This document shows, one piece after another, positions 1 through 11,860 of a DNA stretch of 64,000 nt. This DNA is from Terebella lapidaria (lineage: Eukaryota > Annelida > Polychaeta > Terebellida > Terebellidae). Made by a program: the position numbers and the translations under genes. Numbering within the stretch: position 1 is the stretch's first letter; each line of letters begins with the position of its first letter. The stretch lies in NCBI GenBank assembly GCA_949152475.1, contig OX424556.1, positions 12,458,664-12,522,663 on the forward strand, read 5' to 3'. The notes below the pieces were generated by a model. The model had not been told where the DNA came from. It saw nothing but the letters and a program-made list of their open reading frames with translations, and did not search any database.

Positions 1-471
1 CATGAATTTGTATATGATCTTGCACATGTGTCCAAGCATCAAAGTCAGAAAACCATTTTGAATGACATAATCACCGACCAATCGCGGGATTACGGGGAGT
101 GGGTGGGGAGGGGGGAATGGGTGCATCCGGCGCGTGAAAAAACATTATCATTTTAACATGATCATGACAAATTTTTCATTTTTCAAAACGACCAGCTATA
201 TAAATGGGACGATTCATTATATTCATTTGCATTTGGCATGCATGTTGTTCTGTAGATTGAAATGTAATGTGTTGAAATGAAAGGGATGTGTCCATGTACT
301 TAACAATAAAACATGATGACAGGTCCGTTTCTCGGAGCAATTGTAGCAAGGTGGTTAGATGTGTCAGCTTAACCGAATTCAAATGTTCAAATGGACATAA
401 TTCATGATGTCAGATGCACATGTATCTGGTTCATCATCCATTTCAGTCTATACAGTTGCCTGCCATTCGTT
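1..471. other. No recognised feature
   Basis: AT-rich sequence with no open frame that looks coding and no clear repeat structure. It ends at the target duplication of the MITE that starts at 480. Confidence 0.5.
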
Positions 472-479
472 GTGAATTT

Positions 480-604
480 GGCCCAAGTATCATACACTGC
501 GCCTTCCTCTATATTCAATAAGGATTAAAAAGGTGACAGACGGATTAAATGGCATTCATTTAGTGGACGAGTAGTATCAAGGCGCAGTGTATGATACTTG
601 GGCC
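480..604. mobile_element. 125-bp MITE with 26-bp TIRs and 8-bp TSD
   Basis: A short non-coding DNA transposon. The first 26 bases (starting GGCCCAAGTATCATACACTG) are the exact reverse complement of the last 26. The 8-base direct repeat GTGAATTT flanks it at 472-479 and 605-612, as expected of a target-site duplication. An 8-bp TSD fits hAT, P or Merlin; ends beginning GG lean toward Merlin-like, but the superfamily is inferred. Perfect TIRs suggest a young copy. There is no room for a transposase, so it would depend on one elsewhere. Confidence 0.9.
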
Positions 605-615
605 GTGAATTTTAT

Positions 616-780
616 AAGAAACGAGACAATCAGAGATTGAAGACCCTCGCCCCTTGAGATTCAGTTATAAAAGTTATTTTAGCTTAGTTATTTAGTTATA
701 AAATCAAAACTGATGACCCTTACATTGTCGACCTTTGGCGATAAGAGGGAATTTGAATCGTACGATCATCGATCATATAG
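616..780 (+). repeat. Left-end fragment of the 340-bp foldback family
   Basis: Starts with the same terminal motif (GAGACAATCAGAGATTG, itself a small hairpin, followed by CCCTCGCCC) that bounds the large foldback at 27.96-30.79 kb. It continues into a diverged version of that family's unit (GGCGATAA, TCGTACGATCATCG). Together with 3720-4195 it probably represents one older copy split by the element at 938-3625. Confidence 0.65.
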
Positions 781-1090
781 CAAATGCTGTGGAATTGACT
801 CTCAAAAAATACAAAATTAATGAGGGAAATTAATAATGAATATAAGCAGAGCTATTGCGACTTTTCGATATTGACCTTCTCTGTGACCTTGACCTTGTCG
901 CTCAATATTGTGCTGTAAAATTTCGTAATGTTGTTTCTAATAGGGACCTTTAGCATCACCCGATCTAAACGCTAACCTAAACGTAAACATAAAACGAAAT
1001 TACGTTTCATGGTAACGTAACGTCTGACTGCAAAAGACCTTTAGCAACTGGACCACATACGGTACTTTGTCCATGGTGAATGCATGCGTA

Positions 1091-1846
1091 AGGGGCCGGT
1101 CATTATTTACTGGGTGGGGGGGGGGGGGTGTTGGATGGTTTTTCCGAGAAATGAATTTTCAAAGTTTGACCCCCCCCCCCCCACCGATATCGAAAACCAA
1201 TCTATGACCCCCCCCCCCCCACCAAGATCCAGAATAAAAGTATGACCCCCCCCCCCCCCCCAAATCCCCATGTATGAATATTAGGCTATGATCGCAATTG
1301 ATGACAATTATAATGCACCAGTATCGTAATGATACTTGAATGCTATTTACGATATATTTTGTATCTATTGAAACAGTTGTGACTTTTGTCGCAAATTTAT
1401 GATACTATATGGGCACTTAATTAGTACAGGTGTTTGGGGCCAATACCAGACTCCACCCCCAATTCCACCCCCCCCCCCCCCAACATCCATATCCAGGATC
1501 ACTTTCCTCGGAATGCATTTTCTTTTTCATTACACAGGCCATCGTTTCGGAGCCCACTTTAAACACTTGAGACATAGGTCAAAGATCATTCAGTTGATTC
1601 CTTGACTCCGGAAATTTTGATGGAATGGAGAAAATGTATGAATACCCTCACGGACTGACTGGATACCCTGCCATAGTGAACTCGCGAAAAATACAGGGCT
1701 CTTCCACATATCATCCGACCCCCCCAGTCCCATCGAAAATAAAAGTATGCCCCCCCCCCCCAATAATGTTGAAAATGAAAGTGTGACCCCCCCCCCCCCC
1801 CCAGTTTTTACCCAACCCCCCACCTGATAAATAATGACCGGCCCCT
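1091..1846. mobile_element. 756-bp TIR element with long poly-C/poly-G tracts
   Basis: AGGGGCCGGTCATTATTTA at the left end is matched by its reverse complement at the right end, 19 bases almost without mismatch. Just inside lie homopolymer runs of 10-18 G or C (about 1115-1130, 1170-1183, 1207-1219, 1245-1261, 1466-1480, 1750-1761, 1786-1802), separated by short AATAAAAGTATGA-like spacers. It encodes nothing recognisable. The family is probably a MITE; TSD uncertain (possibly TA). It is nested in the 938-3625 element. Confidence 0.75.
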
Positions 1847-2604
1847 AATCCATTGGTCTCTCGATGCGAGTACCAGATTAAGTGCTGGGGCGCTTATTTG
1901 TCAGTTCTACCGACGACGCTCTTTCAAAACGGGCGCTTATTCAAGGGAGGCGTTATTATGACAACAAACTTTTCCAGGTTAAAATACGGTCTATATGTTG
2001 TCGGTCAATGCCAATGTCCAATCCTTTATTTGGTGTATTTTTCATAGCACATTCAATATCAAACTAATCAGTTGATGGCCAATTAAGAGATGCATTGCAA
2101 CGGATGACCTTCAGTTGAATGAAGCTTGGCACGGGATAAAATTTTGGAGTACTGATATGAAACAGTGCTGTCGAGTGCCAGAAAAATGTCACACTGGGCA
2201 TACTCGATTCATATATTAGAACTACCCCGACACAACTCGTATTGATCTCTAGTAGTCGCAATCCATGTTTTCTCAGTCACACAAAGTTTTCATTCCATTG
2301 AAATTAAACATGTCCAAAGGGGAAAGCCTACGGCAAACTTTCAAATGTAAATTTGAAATTTCACCTTCACTTACCAGTATCAATAAAAGCTGAAACAAAG
2401 TGCAATTGAAGTGTGAATTACTGATATAAACGGTATTTCTTGTGCAATGCCGGCGCTCTTTTGAGAGAGGTGCTCTTTCAAGGAGGCACATATTTGTCAA
2501 AAACTTCATAGCCGCTGGTGCTCATTCGAAGGAGGCGCTCTTTAAATTTATATCCGTACTGTAATTGGTTTGGTAGTAATTTTAATTGATTCGATTTGTG
2601 GTAA

Positions 2605-2750
2605 CTTTTTTTGTCTACCAGTAGAAAGTTCTACTAGTAGAAAGATATGGCCTAATAGTAGAACTTCTACTGGAATAGGCCTCATGAAAGGCACAAAAAA
2701 ATCTATTTGCAGAAGTTCTATCAGTAGAAATTCTACAGGAATAAAGAAAC
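2605..2750. repeat. Palindromic minisatellite (GTAGAA/TTCTAC)
   Basis: About eight copies of TAGAA or its complement TTCTA, arranged as small palindromes such as AGTAGAACTTCTACT, separated by variable spacers. Both strands stay partly open only because the repeat is short and simple. Confidence 0.7.
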
Positions 2751-3719
2751 GCACACAATAATAAAAATAACATAATAATAATAAGAAGAATAATAACAAT
2801 ATCGATCGGGGTATGTCCGACTTTAGTTGTACTTACCCCATGCGGTAAGTGCGACTCTCTTCTTCTTGTCAAACTATTGTTTAATAAGGAAAAGCCAGTA
2901 TTCCATTTTAGCTTCACGCCTTCCCAAAGTCCCACCACCAGCCCTACAAGGACACCCAGGCCCATAGAAAGAATCCAGACACTTTTATGGTGTCACTAAG
3001 TTGGCATGACATACCCCATGAATGGGGTATGTGTCCCAATGATATTGTAATAATAATAATGATATATATACATGTAGGCCTGATAGCTATGATGCAGTGT
3101 ATATGACATGCCTAAATATGAAGAGATCTACAGTAACTATGTGTATATAGACACATAATACATTCATTTACTAAAATTAATATAAATTAAATAAATATAG
3201 TTGAATATGGTGGATCTATGCCAGCAGAAACCCATAAGAGACCAATGGGTTTCTGATGCCAGTAATTTGATGATCGTAGATCAATAATTTGACCAGAAGC
3301 TACTGCATGCGTGCAAGACTAAAAGAGTACCGTAAACTTCTAATAAACGTGGGGGCGTTTATTGATTTCACTTGCCGTCCACACCGTGCACCTATTAAAG
3401 ACCTGCGTTCATTAGAGGCCCTATGTTTATCAAAAAAATTGCCGTACACCGTACATGAACTTTAACGTGAAATAGATCCGCTAAACCCAGAGTTTACCGT
3501 AAACCACGAACGCTAACGTTATGGCGCTTGACGGAGAAGAACGGAAAGTTATGACGTAATGCACATACTTTTGACTTTTACGTTACCGTTCGATATAGCG
3601 TAAGCGATGCTAAAGGTCCCTATTATCAAGGCACGTCTCCTGAACGAAAACAGTTTGAAAAGATTGAAAATGGCTTCACAACATGTCATGGTCTTGAATC
3701 TCAGAACACCCAATGACAT

Positions 3720-4195
3720 AAAATTGTGACCCCCAATATTTCGACATTGGGCGATAATAGAGAGTGTTCGTCGTACTACCACCGGCCGTACACCATACGA
3801 TCAAGAATTGGTCGAAGATAAATACCAATATAGTTGTAAAAAAATATCAAGTAGAACCGGAGTTATAGCCAATTATGTGATTTTCACTTTTCCCGTTGCC
3901 ATGGCAACCTTATTTTATCTGAATTTGACCAAATTTGGAGGAGACCGAGCCACAACCATAGCGCTTCAGCCCTATAAATTTCAGATTGATTGGATCGTTT
4001 GTCATCGAGTTATGAGCGCAGATACGCACTGAAAAGTCGCTGTAAAAAATAACCAATATCGTGACCCCCAATTTTTCGACATCAGGCGATAATGGAGAGT
4101 TTTCATCCTACGATCATCGGTCGTACATGATACGATTGGGAATTGGCCAAAGAAAAATACAAAAAAAAATATTAAGTGGAATCTTCCATAAAATT
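3720..4195 (+). repeat. Partial copy of the 340-bp foldback family unit
   Basis: Contains about 1.3 units matching the array at 28-30.8 kb: GTGACCCCCAATTTTTCGACAT, then GGCGATAATGGAGAG, a GTCGTAC-type palindrome, AGAACCGGAGTTATAGCC, and one perfect GTTGCCATGGCAAC at 3895-3908. More diverged than the main array, so likely older. It is the presumed right-hand part of the copy that begins at 616. Confidence 0.75.
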
Positions 4196-4284
4196 TCTGG
4201 AAGACAGCCATTAGCTTCGTTCAAACATGCCCTTGTTGCAACTTGAGGAATGTGCAACTTGTAGGAACCTCCAACGTGTATGAA

Positions 4285-4365
4285 TCATACATGTAAGTAT
4301 TCAAACTTACTAACTCGTACGTACGAGTTAATTAGTCGTACGTACGAAATACTCGAAATACTCTG
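4285..4365. repeat. Short palindromic minisatellite, CGTACGTACG core
   Basis: Two palindromic cores (ACTCGTACGTACGAGT and GTCGTACGTACGA) joined by TTAATTA, with ATACTCGAAATACTC following. The linker resembles those of the arrays at 13.2 kb and 51.4 kb, while the core bases differ. Confidence 0.6.
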
Positions 4366-4382
4366 AGTTTATGGAATAATCA

Positions 4383-5730
4383 GAGACAGATTTTACATTA
4401 CCAGCAGTGACGCCGGCTCAGTGGTATGAGAATAAGTATGAAGCTATCACAACCAGATTTTGTTGATGCCATTGACAAACCTCAAAGCTCGACCAAATAT
4501 TTATTTGGACCTCATACTTGTTAATCAATAGCCTATATTAGTTCTTCAGCGTGCTGCGAGAGACACCAATACGACAATCCGGCAAGGTTACTATTATATT
4601 CATGTTGGGGAAGTTTGTTCTACACTCTACCATGCAAAAAAAGCAATAGGGAAATTCGAGCCTGAATTTCTATTGTCTCATTATTCATTGCACATAATAG
4701 TAGTTGTTAATCCTTTCAAGTAAATTAATCCTTGCATTGTGATGACAGACATGATGCAAATTAGACGCAAACGGATTGGATTGTCTGCTGATATCATGTG
4801 CTTACATTATTACGTCAGCTTTTTGCTTTGGTTTAAGGAAAGAAAAAACTGGAGGAATATGTTTTAAAGGTACTGTTCAAATAGTCCATGGTATATATAA
4901 ATATTTTAGTTTAGTGTATCCGAATGTGTGGGCATCGAGCAAACACAACGTGTGAAGAGGTATGGATGATATACCTAAAAAAAACAGACACTGGAGAGAA
5001 CCTTGAACAAGTATCTTATGATTCTGAAACAACTTCGCAGAAACTACCCAACCGTTATGATCCAGAACCTTTATGTCTGAAAAAATAAACCGCAGTAAAG
5101 ATAATGTACATATTAATGCGCAAGTGAAGCACACTGAAAACCATAACGATCATTAATAACAAACGGCCTCATGAGATTACATCTACGTTCTGCATGTCAT
5201 GATACCACAGAGATCAGGCACTTCGATTACCAATCTCTTACCAAACATCTTTGATTGCCAATTTCCATTAGATGTTTTTTTTAACCACACATGTGATATG
5301 GGCATCATATCAATTGTGTCCATTTCAGCTCGTTCCATTAAATTCGGCTGAACATATGCCAACTAAATCTGATTATGCTGTCAGGAACCTCTTACGTCTG
5401 CATCACAATTTTCGGATTAATGCACTGTACATCTCCGGTGACACCCTTCAACTTTTGTGATGTCAGAATCAGCATTTGTGTTAATCCAGGTTCAAGTGCA
5501 ATGGATGATGAAGACAAACCGGTGTGACTTATAGAGGCACTTTTGTGGCTAAATATAGACCTGTTGAAGTGGGGAAATGCACCAGCCAATATAATATATG
5601 CATTTGCCAAAATTATTGCAGTCAGCCCAGACAGAAGCTCTTCGAAATCCATTTGCCCTCCGGGTGAACAGCTGGAAGCCGTTTGTATTCTAAAGAAATC
5701 ATACTATTTCAAGGATAGTCGGGCATAAGA
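4383..5730. repeat. Diverged copy of the receptor-flank segment
   Basis: Low-copy duplicated DNA that recurs at 22.9-23.4, 24.6-26.05 and 33.6-33.8 kb. Shared landmarks are TTAATCAATAGCCTA..TTAGTTC near 4520, GACGCAAACGGATTG near 4765, CAGGAACC..TTACGTCTGCATCACAATTT near 5385, and TGGCTAAATATAGAC near 5547. In the other copies this sequence lies upstream of receptor genes or pseudogenes, so it marks a vanished receptor unit. Open frames in it are not supported as genes. Confidence 0.6.
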
Positions 5731-5814
5731 GAAAGAATAATTTTATAGTGTATCGAGGTTTTTTAGTACAAGGTTTTTGTATTGACCAGTCATGGCTATT
5801 ACGTTGGACATATA

Positions 5815-6343
5815 CAATGGTCCTATTCACAGAATTTCCCGCCACTGGTCACGCGAGTGCTGACCAATCACAGCTGCGCGCAGTAACGGTAATAAACGAA
5901 TCCGCAGTGTCCAGTTTATCGCACATTTTCTCATCATAGACGGCAATACAGATTATATTTAACCCAGATGACCCATTATCTGCAACAAGGATGTATGGAA
6001 ATAGGGTTTCTAAGCCAAATGATCACCGTTAACGGGCGATGCAAGTTTGGTCAGAATGTCAACACAGTATTGGGGAAATCCCAGTAAGGGAAACACGGGC
6101 CGGTAAACATGTTTATCCTCGCGCTGTGTTTGTAAACAAATAGTCCTGGCTACTCAGTATAAATGGATTTTACGGGCAAGGTTGGTCTCAACGGGGGAAG
6201 GGATGGGTTTATGGGTGGTTTCACTGCACGTGGTCAGGCTGGGATTTCCCCCAGATTTCCGAAGATTGCGCGCAGCTGTGATTGGTCAGTTTGAACTACG
6301 GAGTTTGCCGACTTCTAGGAGGGGTCTGTGAAAAGGACCATTG
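5815..6343. mobile_element. 529-bp TIR element (MITE)
   Basis: Ends CAATGGTCCTATTCACAG and CTGTGAAAAGGACCATTG are inverted copies with one mismatch in 18. A second inverted block inside each end (TGACCAATCACAGCTGCGCG on the left, its complement on the right) extends the arms to about 70 bases. Each arm carries an ATTGG/CCAAT box. Non-coding. No target duplication was evident. Confidence 0.75.
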
Positions 6344-6407
6344 GCTAACAGTATTTGAGGTCAAGACATCAAAATATATCAACTGTTATAATGTTCCAAG
6401 GATAGTA

Positions 6408-6499
6408 TAAAATAGAGATACCCCGAGGAACAGGGGGTTATTCAACATATTCAACTATGTTGAATAACTCCCTGTTACTCGAGGGGTTTCTCTATTTTA
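6408..6499. repeat. 92-bp near-perfect hairpin
   Basis: Arms of about 42 bases (TAAAATAGAGATACCCCGAG inward) fold back with a six-base loop TTCAAC and a few mismatches. The length and symmetry fit a hairpin MITE or the centre of a foldback element. It lies 64 bases from the MITE at 5815-6343. Confidence 0.8.
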
Positions 6500-7265
6500 A
6501 ACCATACAGAAAACTACTCAGCCGTGAACGACAGGTGTTTAACCAACATACCGCATTGATTAAACACATGTTTATTATGCATTCAATTAGTGATATAACC
6601 ACATATGCAACTCTGTTTGTTCGCTGCCTTTTAATGTGTCACGGTTTTTTTCCGACCATCAAGTGTATGACTGTCAAAAATTATTTCCTGACCTTACCTA
6701 TCAATGATGCTATGAAGTAATGATGTATTTCGTTTGCTAGAGTGTATGTAACCAAATAGTGAGAGACTGCACTCCCATAAAAATGCGTGACTGAGCATTT
6801 CTCATTCGCGGAACTGAGGGCGACTACAATGCTAAATGACCGCTCCCTCTCCAGCGAAGACCCTCTTGTTCGCCACTCTCTCGCCCACATACATTATATT
6901 CTCATTATTTTGACCGCAACAAAGAATACGTATACGCAGCAGCCAGTGTTTGTCAAGCGGAACACACGAATGTTCGTTTTGGTGAAACGTTTGAAATGAT
7001 TTATCTAATCATCCAATATCATTTATGAAACCATGTCTCGGTTCATCATCCATTAGTATATGTGTGTGCTAGCCAAATCTCAGGTCATGGGATTGTACTG
7101 TCTTACTTTCACATTATAAGTCAATGGAAAAGTGCCTCAGTGGAGTCACCGGTGTGTTACGTGCAATCAGTCCTTAAGTTTTGATGCTTGTATACCAGTT
7201 TCTCATATTCACTCAAGCCACTTGCAAATTTTCAGCATCGTTCAACCATGTGGTTCCTTCGACGT

Positions 7266-8161
7266 TAAAGTACTAGTATAGCGCAAATATGATGTGAACT
7301 TATATGAAAGAAATCATTGATCTGAGCAAAACTGTCTTTACGGCATTTAAATATCACAATCAGTTCAAAAGTTACAGTATTTTAAAGACTGAAATCGGCA
7401 AATTTGCTTTTTCAAAACAATTTAGCTAATTAGTATGCAAATGAGATATTCATGACGTCATCGGGGGAAGCTGTTTTAATTAGGTACTTTGATATGTATT
7501 ATTAATACATTTAATGTTATGCTTATTTATCAAAACTTATTCCATACAGTTGTCAATATGAATAATCAGTGTTTTCACTTTTTCTGTTGTCAAGGTAACC
7601 AGTGACACGGTGTGGCCCATAGCAACCATGGTTGATAGGGCCAGAAACCCACTTAGACCAGGGCATGTGCCAATAAAAATGGTGCCAACTTGAGCTCTAT
7701 ATTAATTTAATGCATAAATAATCGACAGGAAGTATGTGGATAGATTGACTTGGCAGTTAACGGTCATGGCAACCATGGATAACTACGGCTATAGGGAACG
7801 ACTGGTAACCATAGCAACAGTATAGGTTGTGTGGATATTGATTATGTATGGTACATAATAATATGCACTAGTCAGATCGTCAGAACCTTCAATAAGAATT
7901 ACTATATCATGGGTTAAAATATCCTAATTAATATCTGTTCCCCTCATGACGTCATGAATTCTCATTAACATCTAATTTGCATATTAATGAGCTGCTAAAA
8001 CTTTTCAAGTGGCTTCTGTAATGTAGTGCCGGAATGGCAGTTTCAAATGGCTATAACTTTTGAACGGAGAGTGATATTGATATACCATAAAAAACATTTT
8101 GCTCAGATCAATGAGATCTTTCACATAACTCAATATCATATTGCACTTTACTAGTACTTTA
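7266..8161. mobile_element. 896-bp foldback/TIR element
   Basis: Long inverted arms: TAAAGTACTAGTA..GCAAATATGAT at the left is matched in reverse complement by 8035-8161, including the shared block CATTGATCTGAGCAAA. Deeper in, ATGACGTCAT-containing blocks at about 7450 and 7950 are also inverted copies, so the arms reach roughly 250 bases with gaps. The middle carries ATGGCAACCATGG and GGTAACCATAGCAAC. A diverged relative lies at about 41445-41820. No coding capacity seen. Confidence 0.75.
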
Positions 8162-10380
8162 GGCATGATTTTTGCCTGAAAATTTGGGGGATACTTTGTA
8201 TCATGTATGCAGAATTTCCGGATTGATGTGTATATTGTGCTTGCTTATAATTGGCAAGTAAATCAGAAATCGTGAGTGTAAAAGTGGTCGTCGTAATAAA
8301 CAAATGTATTAGACAAATTTCTTGCTGTGAGATCGTCAACCAGTCGAAATTGGATGATGTTTGTGCTAGACGACACTTTGTCAGTTTGTGCGTTGAGTGG
8401 CAGATGAAAATGGGTGCCTTGTGCTAAACGGCAACCGAAGTTTAAGGGGTTGTTACCCTCGCCATATTTTTGTCAGTGATGCGCACTGAATATTTTTGAA
8501 AATGTTTTTCTTGAAGAAATGAAAACGTATTGCAAATAAATGTTATATTATCTTTTTAATAGCTAATTTAAAGCATTTTCAGCGCAGTTATTATGCATCT
8601 TATGTTAAAATTAGTGCAATTGACTACCAAAATTTCGGGACATCCGTTGTTGTGGAAAAAGTCAATTACGAATGTTCCAAGTATTTTTCTGAGCATTGCT
8701 ACATATGCTAGTTTATGAGCCGAGAAATTTGTTTTTTGAAATTCATATCCATTGCATCACAAATGAATTTTGAAGTTCAGACATTTATTGACAACCAAAC
8801 ATTTTTTCCCAGATGACCAGTACAGGCACTATTTTTTAACCCTTCAAGACACTGCCACAGTGAGAGGGAGACTTCAATATCATATGCTCCACTGTGCACA
8901 ATTCACACTGGCTTTGCATGTAGACTGCCACATGCTAGGGCTTCTGTGTGCGTTGGGCCATGACACCAATATATTCACCTGATTAATGCCGATAATTACC
9001 CATATTTCCAAAGTGACAGTTATACGTTTAAAACTTCTGGGGAAGTGACATCTTCTTGCATTTGGCATAATTCATAACACCCTGTGTTCACCAAATAACT
9101 AACAGTACATGCATGTATTCACTGATCATATTGTGCATAATGCTTGTGTGTATGCATACAAAGAGCACAAACCCCAAGCTAGATACATGATACATACTGA
9201 TCCCAATAACATGTAAATGTAAATATCACCAGGCTTTTGATTCATTGTTATCATGATTACATGTGACATTAAAGTATCATTATTGCACATGGGTTTTATC
9301 AACACAATTGATGTGAAATTCACACAATGGTAGCATTTTATTAGTACAATAATCATTCATGAGTTATGAATTGAAGCCCTTCATCATGATATTATCATGA
9401 TTGGCAAACAGTGTTGCACATGGCCATTTGATACACTGCCATTCAGTTCTTCATAATGTATTTCAGACCTACACATTTGTATCAATAACAAACTTTGAAA
9501 CATACAATGTGTTGGCCACTTTATCCAATAAAATATGAATATATTATTAATTGGTCATTGAATCCCAAAATTGCTGTTGTATAAGATATGCAATTGTCTT
9601 ACAGTGACATTACATTACCTAAAATGGTAAATACATATATATAGTGTGCAATTACGGATCCAACATGCACCTAATTTGATTTTTTACATATATTGTTTTA
9701 ATATCCATGTATATATTGGTGCAAACTTTAAAACACAAGTTGTTGTTATGTTGTGATATCCATATTGTTGGCCAACTGAGTAATTGCTCCTGGGTGCCTG
9801 TCATTGGGGGATCAGTCAAGGGGTGTGGAGCTGCTATTGCCTGTCTTCTGATTGAGACTTGAACCAGGATTTATGGAGCTTCTGGTTGTGTTGTCTTCTG
9901 GCTGAGCTGTCAGGAAAGTGGTGTGGAGCTGTCAGCAACATCTAGAGTCATCTGGAGTCTGGATCATCTGGAGAAAACATGAGATGATTGTTTTGTCAGA
10001 TGGTCACTCTATTCTGTTGCTGATACCAATCACATTGCCTTGAAGGGAATATTACAATCAAGCAAACTTCTTGCTTTAGAGAAATATATATGTTGGGTGA
10101 TATGAATAACTCATATAGATCTAGCTGCTTATTGATAATTACATCATATAATTGTGCCAATCAGTGCACCTAATTTAAATTTCTTGACATACATATAGAG
10201 ATACATCTACATACAGTTTCATTTTGTTATCAACATTCCTGTATTTAACCACGAACTTGTGGAATAGGTACTCATAGACCCTTGATCAGTGTTCATAGAG
10301 ACGGGGTTGGCTAGGATGTACAATAACGTGGGCAATTTTATTACCAACTAATTGCCCCGACTTAGGATCCGGAATAACAA
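8162..10380. other. AT-rich sequence, nothing recognised
   Basis: No convincing coding frame, TIR pair or tandem array. A short word (CACCTAATTTGATTTTTTACATA and a looser match) occurs twice, near 9670 and 10168, without further structure. Confidence 0.5.
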
Positions 10381-10591
10381 TTGGTTATGATAGAAAAGTG
10401 TTCTTTACTACAGACTAGATGTTCTTTTTATCTGTATTTATCATTTTGTGTAACTGACAAACTCATCATTGTCATTGATTATCATAGAGAAACAGGATTG
10501 CCCACTAAATTGTACATGTGCTCCACGGGGTTTCAATATACAGAACGCTTAAATTACGTGTACGTACCTGAACAAATATATTATCCTATTT

Positions 10592-10717
10592 GTGAAAATG
10601 AACTCCCAATGTGCAGGAAGGGTCGAAAGAGGGTTCATAATCCGCCCCAGTCATGTGCTCGACGATTTTCCGTGTGGTTCCATGCGATCACTGACCGAGA
10701 CGGGACTTGAGCAGCTG
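10592..10717 (+). CDS. Possible short 5' coding exon, unidentified
   Basis: From an ATG at 10592 the frame runs 42 codons to CTG, followed directly by GTGAGT, a strong 5' splice-donor consensus (10718 on). The peptide (starts MKMNSQCAGRVERGF, ends SLTETGLEQL) has no family I recognise. The local sequence is richer in CpG than its surroundings, as first exons often are. Overlapping open frames at 10381-10710 and 10800-11129 weaken the case. Treat it as an exon hypothesis only; no partner exon was found downstream. Confidence 0.2.
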
Positions 10718-11129
10718 GTGAGTATTGCTCTTCACATTGAACTCAAAACCCTGTGCACGGATTTCAACGGCTTTCTGACCGGAGCGAATACAAACTCACG
10801 TGGTGAGCGATATGTCAGTTATCGTCTGGAAACACGGTTTTCAGTGTTTGTCATTTCCCGATCTACAACAATTCTTTGTCTATGAACCGATATGTCTTCG
10901 ATTATGTACATATTTCTGGGATTGCCTCCGTCATATGCTGATATACATGCATAACACATGGGAATGTTGGTGCCTCGCGGGAAAATATTTGGAGACGAAC
11001 CTACCGAATCTCAAAGTCGCAAAATATGGTCTTCACAACCGAAGGAAATATTCCGAGGATCATGACGGTTACCTTTTGATATCACAAAACACATGTCACG
11101 TGTCGTACTGCGAACATTTTCTGCCGTAG

Positions 11130-11860
11130 TCCCGTTCACTATTCAGTAAGTGGATTATTTGGTGTGATCAATGGATTATACTGATTACAATATTCGACAT
11201 GACCAAAGATAAGTCTGGCGTAAGGATACATCAAACTTTGACCTGGGAAATATGTGAACTTGATTTCGTGGCACCTGACGTTGAAAGTAGCCGATATTCA
11301 GACTGAATTTACGGGGAAAAAACGCATTGTCACATGGGTGCGGATATCTAGTCATGGAGTCTACGAAGTACCAATCCCAAGTAAGTCAGCCATTCTTTGA
11401 AAATCATCTAAATGATAGATGATATTTCAGGTCTGAGTGTTGTCCAAATCCACGTGATATTTTGAAAATGGCGCATTTCGTAAATCTGTCAAAGACTGTC
11501 TGGCATTTTGTGACAAATGTAGGCGGTAAATTCAAAAAGTATTTCTCGGCTCATAGACACTGACTGCTCCAATATGTAAAAAGTCGATGTATTGTAAAGA
11601 TTATGTGGTTGATATTGAGAACGGATGTACCAACTTTATCGTTATGATCCGGAATGATCCAGACATTTCAGGTCGATGATTGTATTTTTCTAAAACAAGA
11701 AAATGACTCGTCTATTCACTCCAACTGCAAAAAGGCACTTCGGACTACCAGAAGTTTTATGACAAATGCTCATATTTTTTATGCGGTACTAAAGTCGTGA
11801 AATTTACTGCCAACAATCGGCAGGGTTTCAACATCTTAAGACTATATAGTACCAATTTAA
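11130..11860. other. No recognised feature
   Basis: Unique-looking sequence between the weak exon candidate and the LINE. No repeat or coding signal could be supported. Confidence 0.4.

Larger units (their letters stand above)
938..3625. mobile_element. 2.7-kb element with perfect 20-bp TIRs
   Basis: TAATAGGGACCTTTAGCATC at 938-957 recurs as its exact reverse complement at 3606-3625, and both termini continue inward with related ACGTAA-rich sequence. The pair sits inside a broken copy of the 340-bp family, which supports a single insertion. No transposase was recognised. The interior holds another TIR element (1091-1846), a palindromic minisatellite (about 2605-2750) and short repeated GGCGCTCTTT-type motifs near 2450-2545. 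It could also be two opposed solo copies of a shorter MITE; a clean target duplication was not seen. Confidence 0.55.

Noticed and set aside
1399-1823. Proline/glycine-rich short peptides
   Set aside because: Produced by poly-C/poly-G tracts of the TIR element.
5392-5652. 86-codon minus-strand frame
   Set aside because: The paralogous segment at 25.7-25.9 kb does not keep this frame, so it is not a conserved gene.
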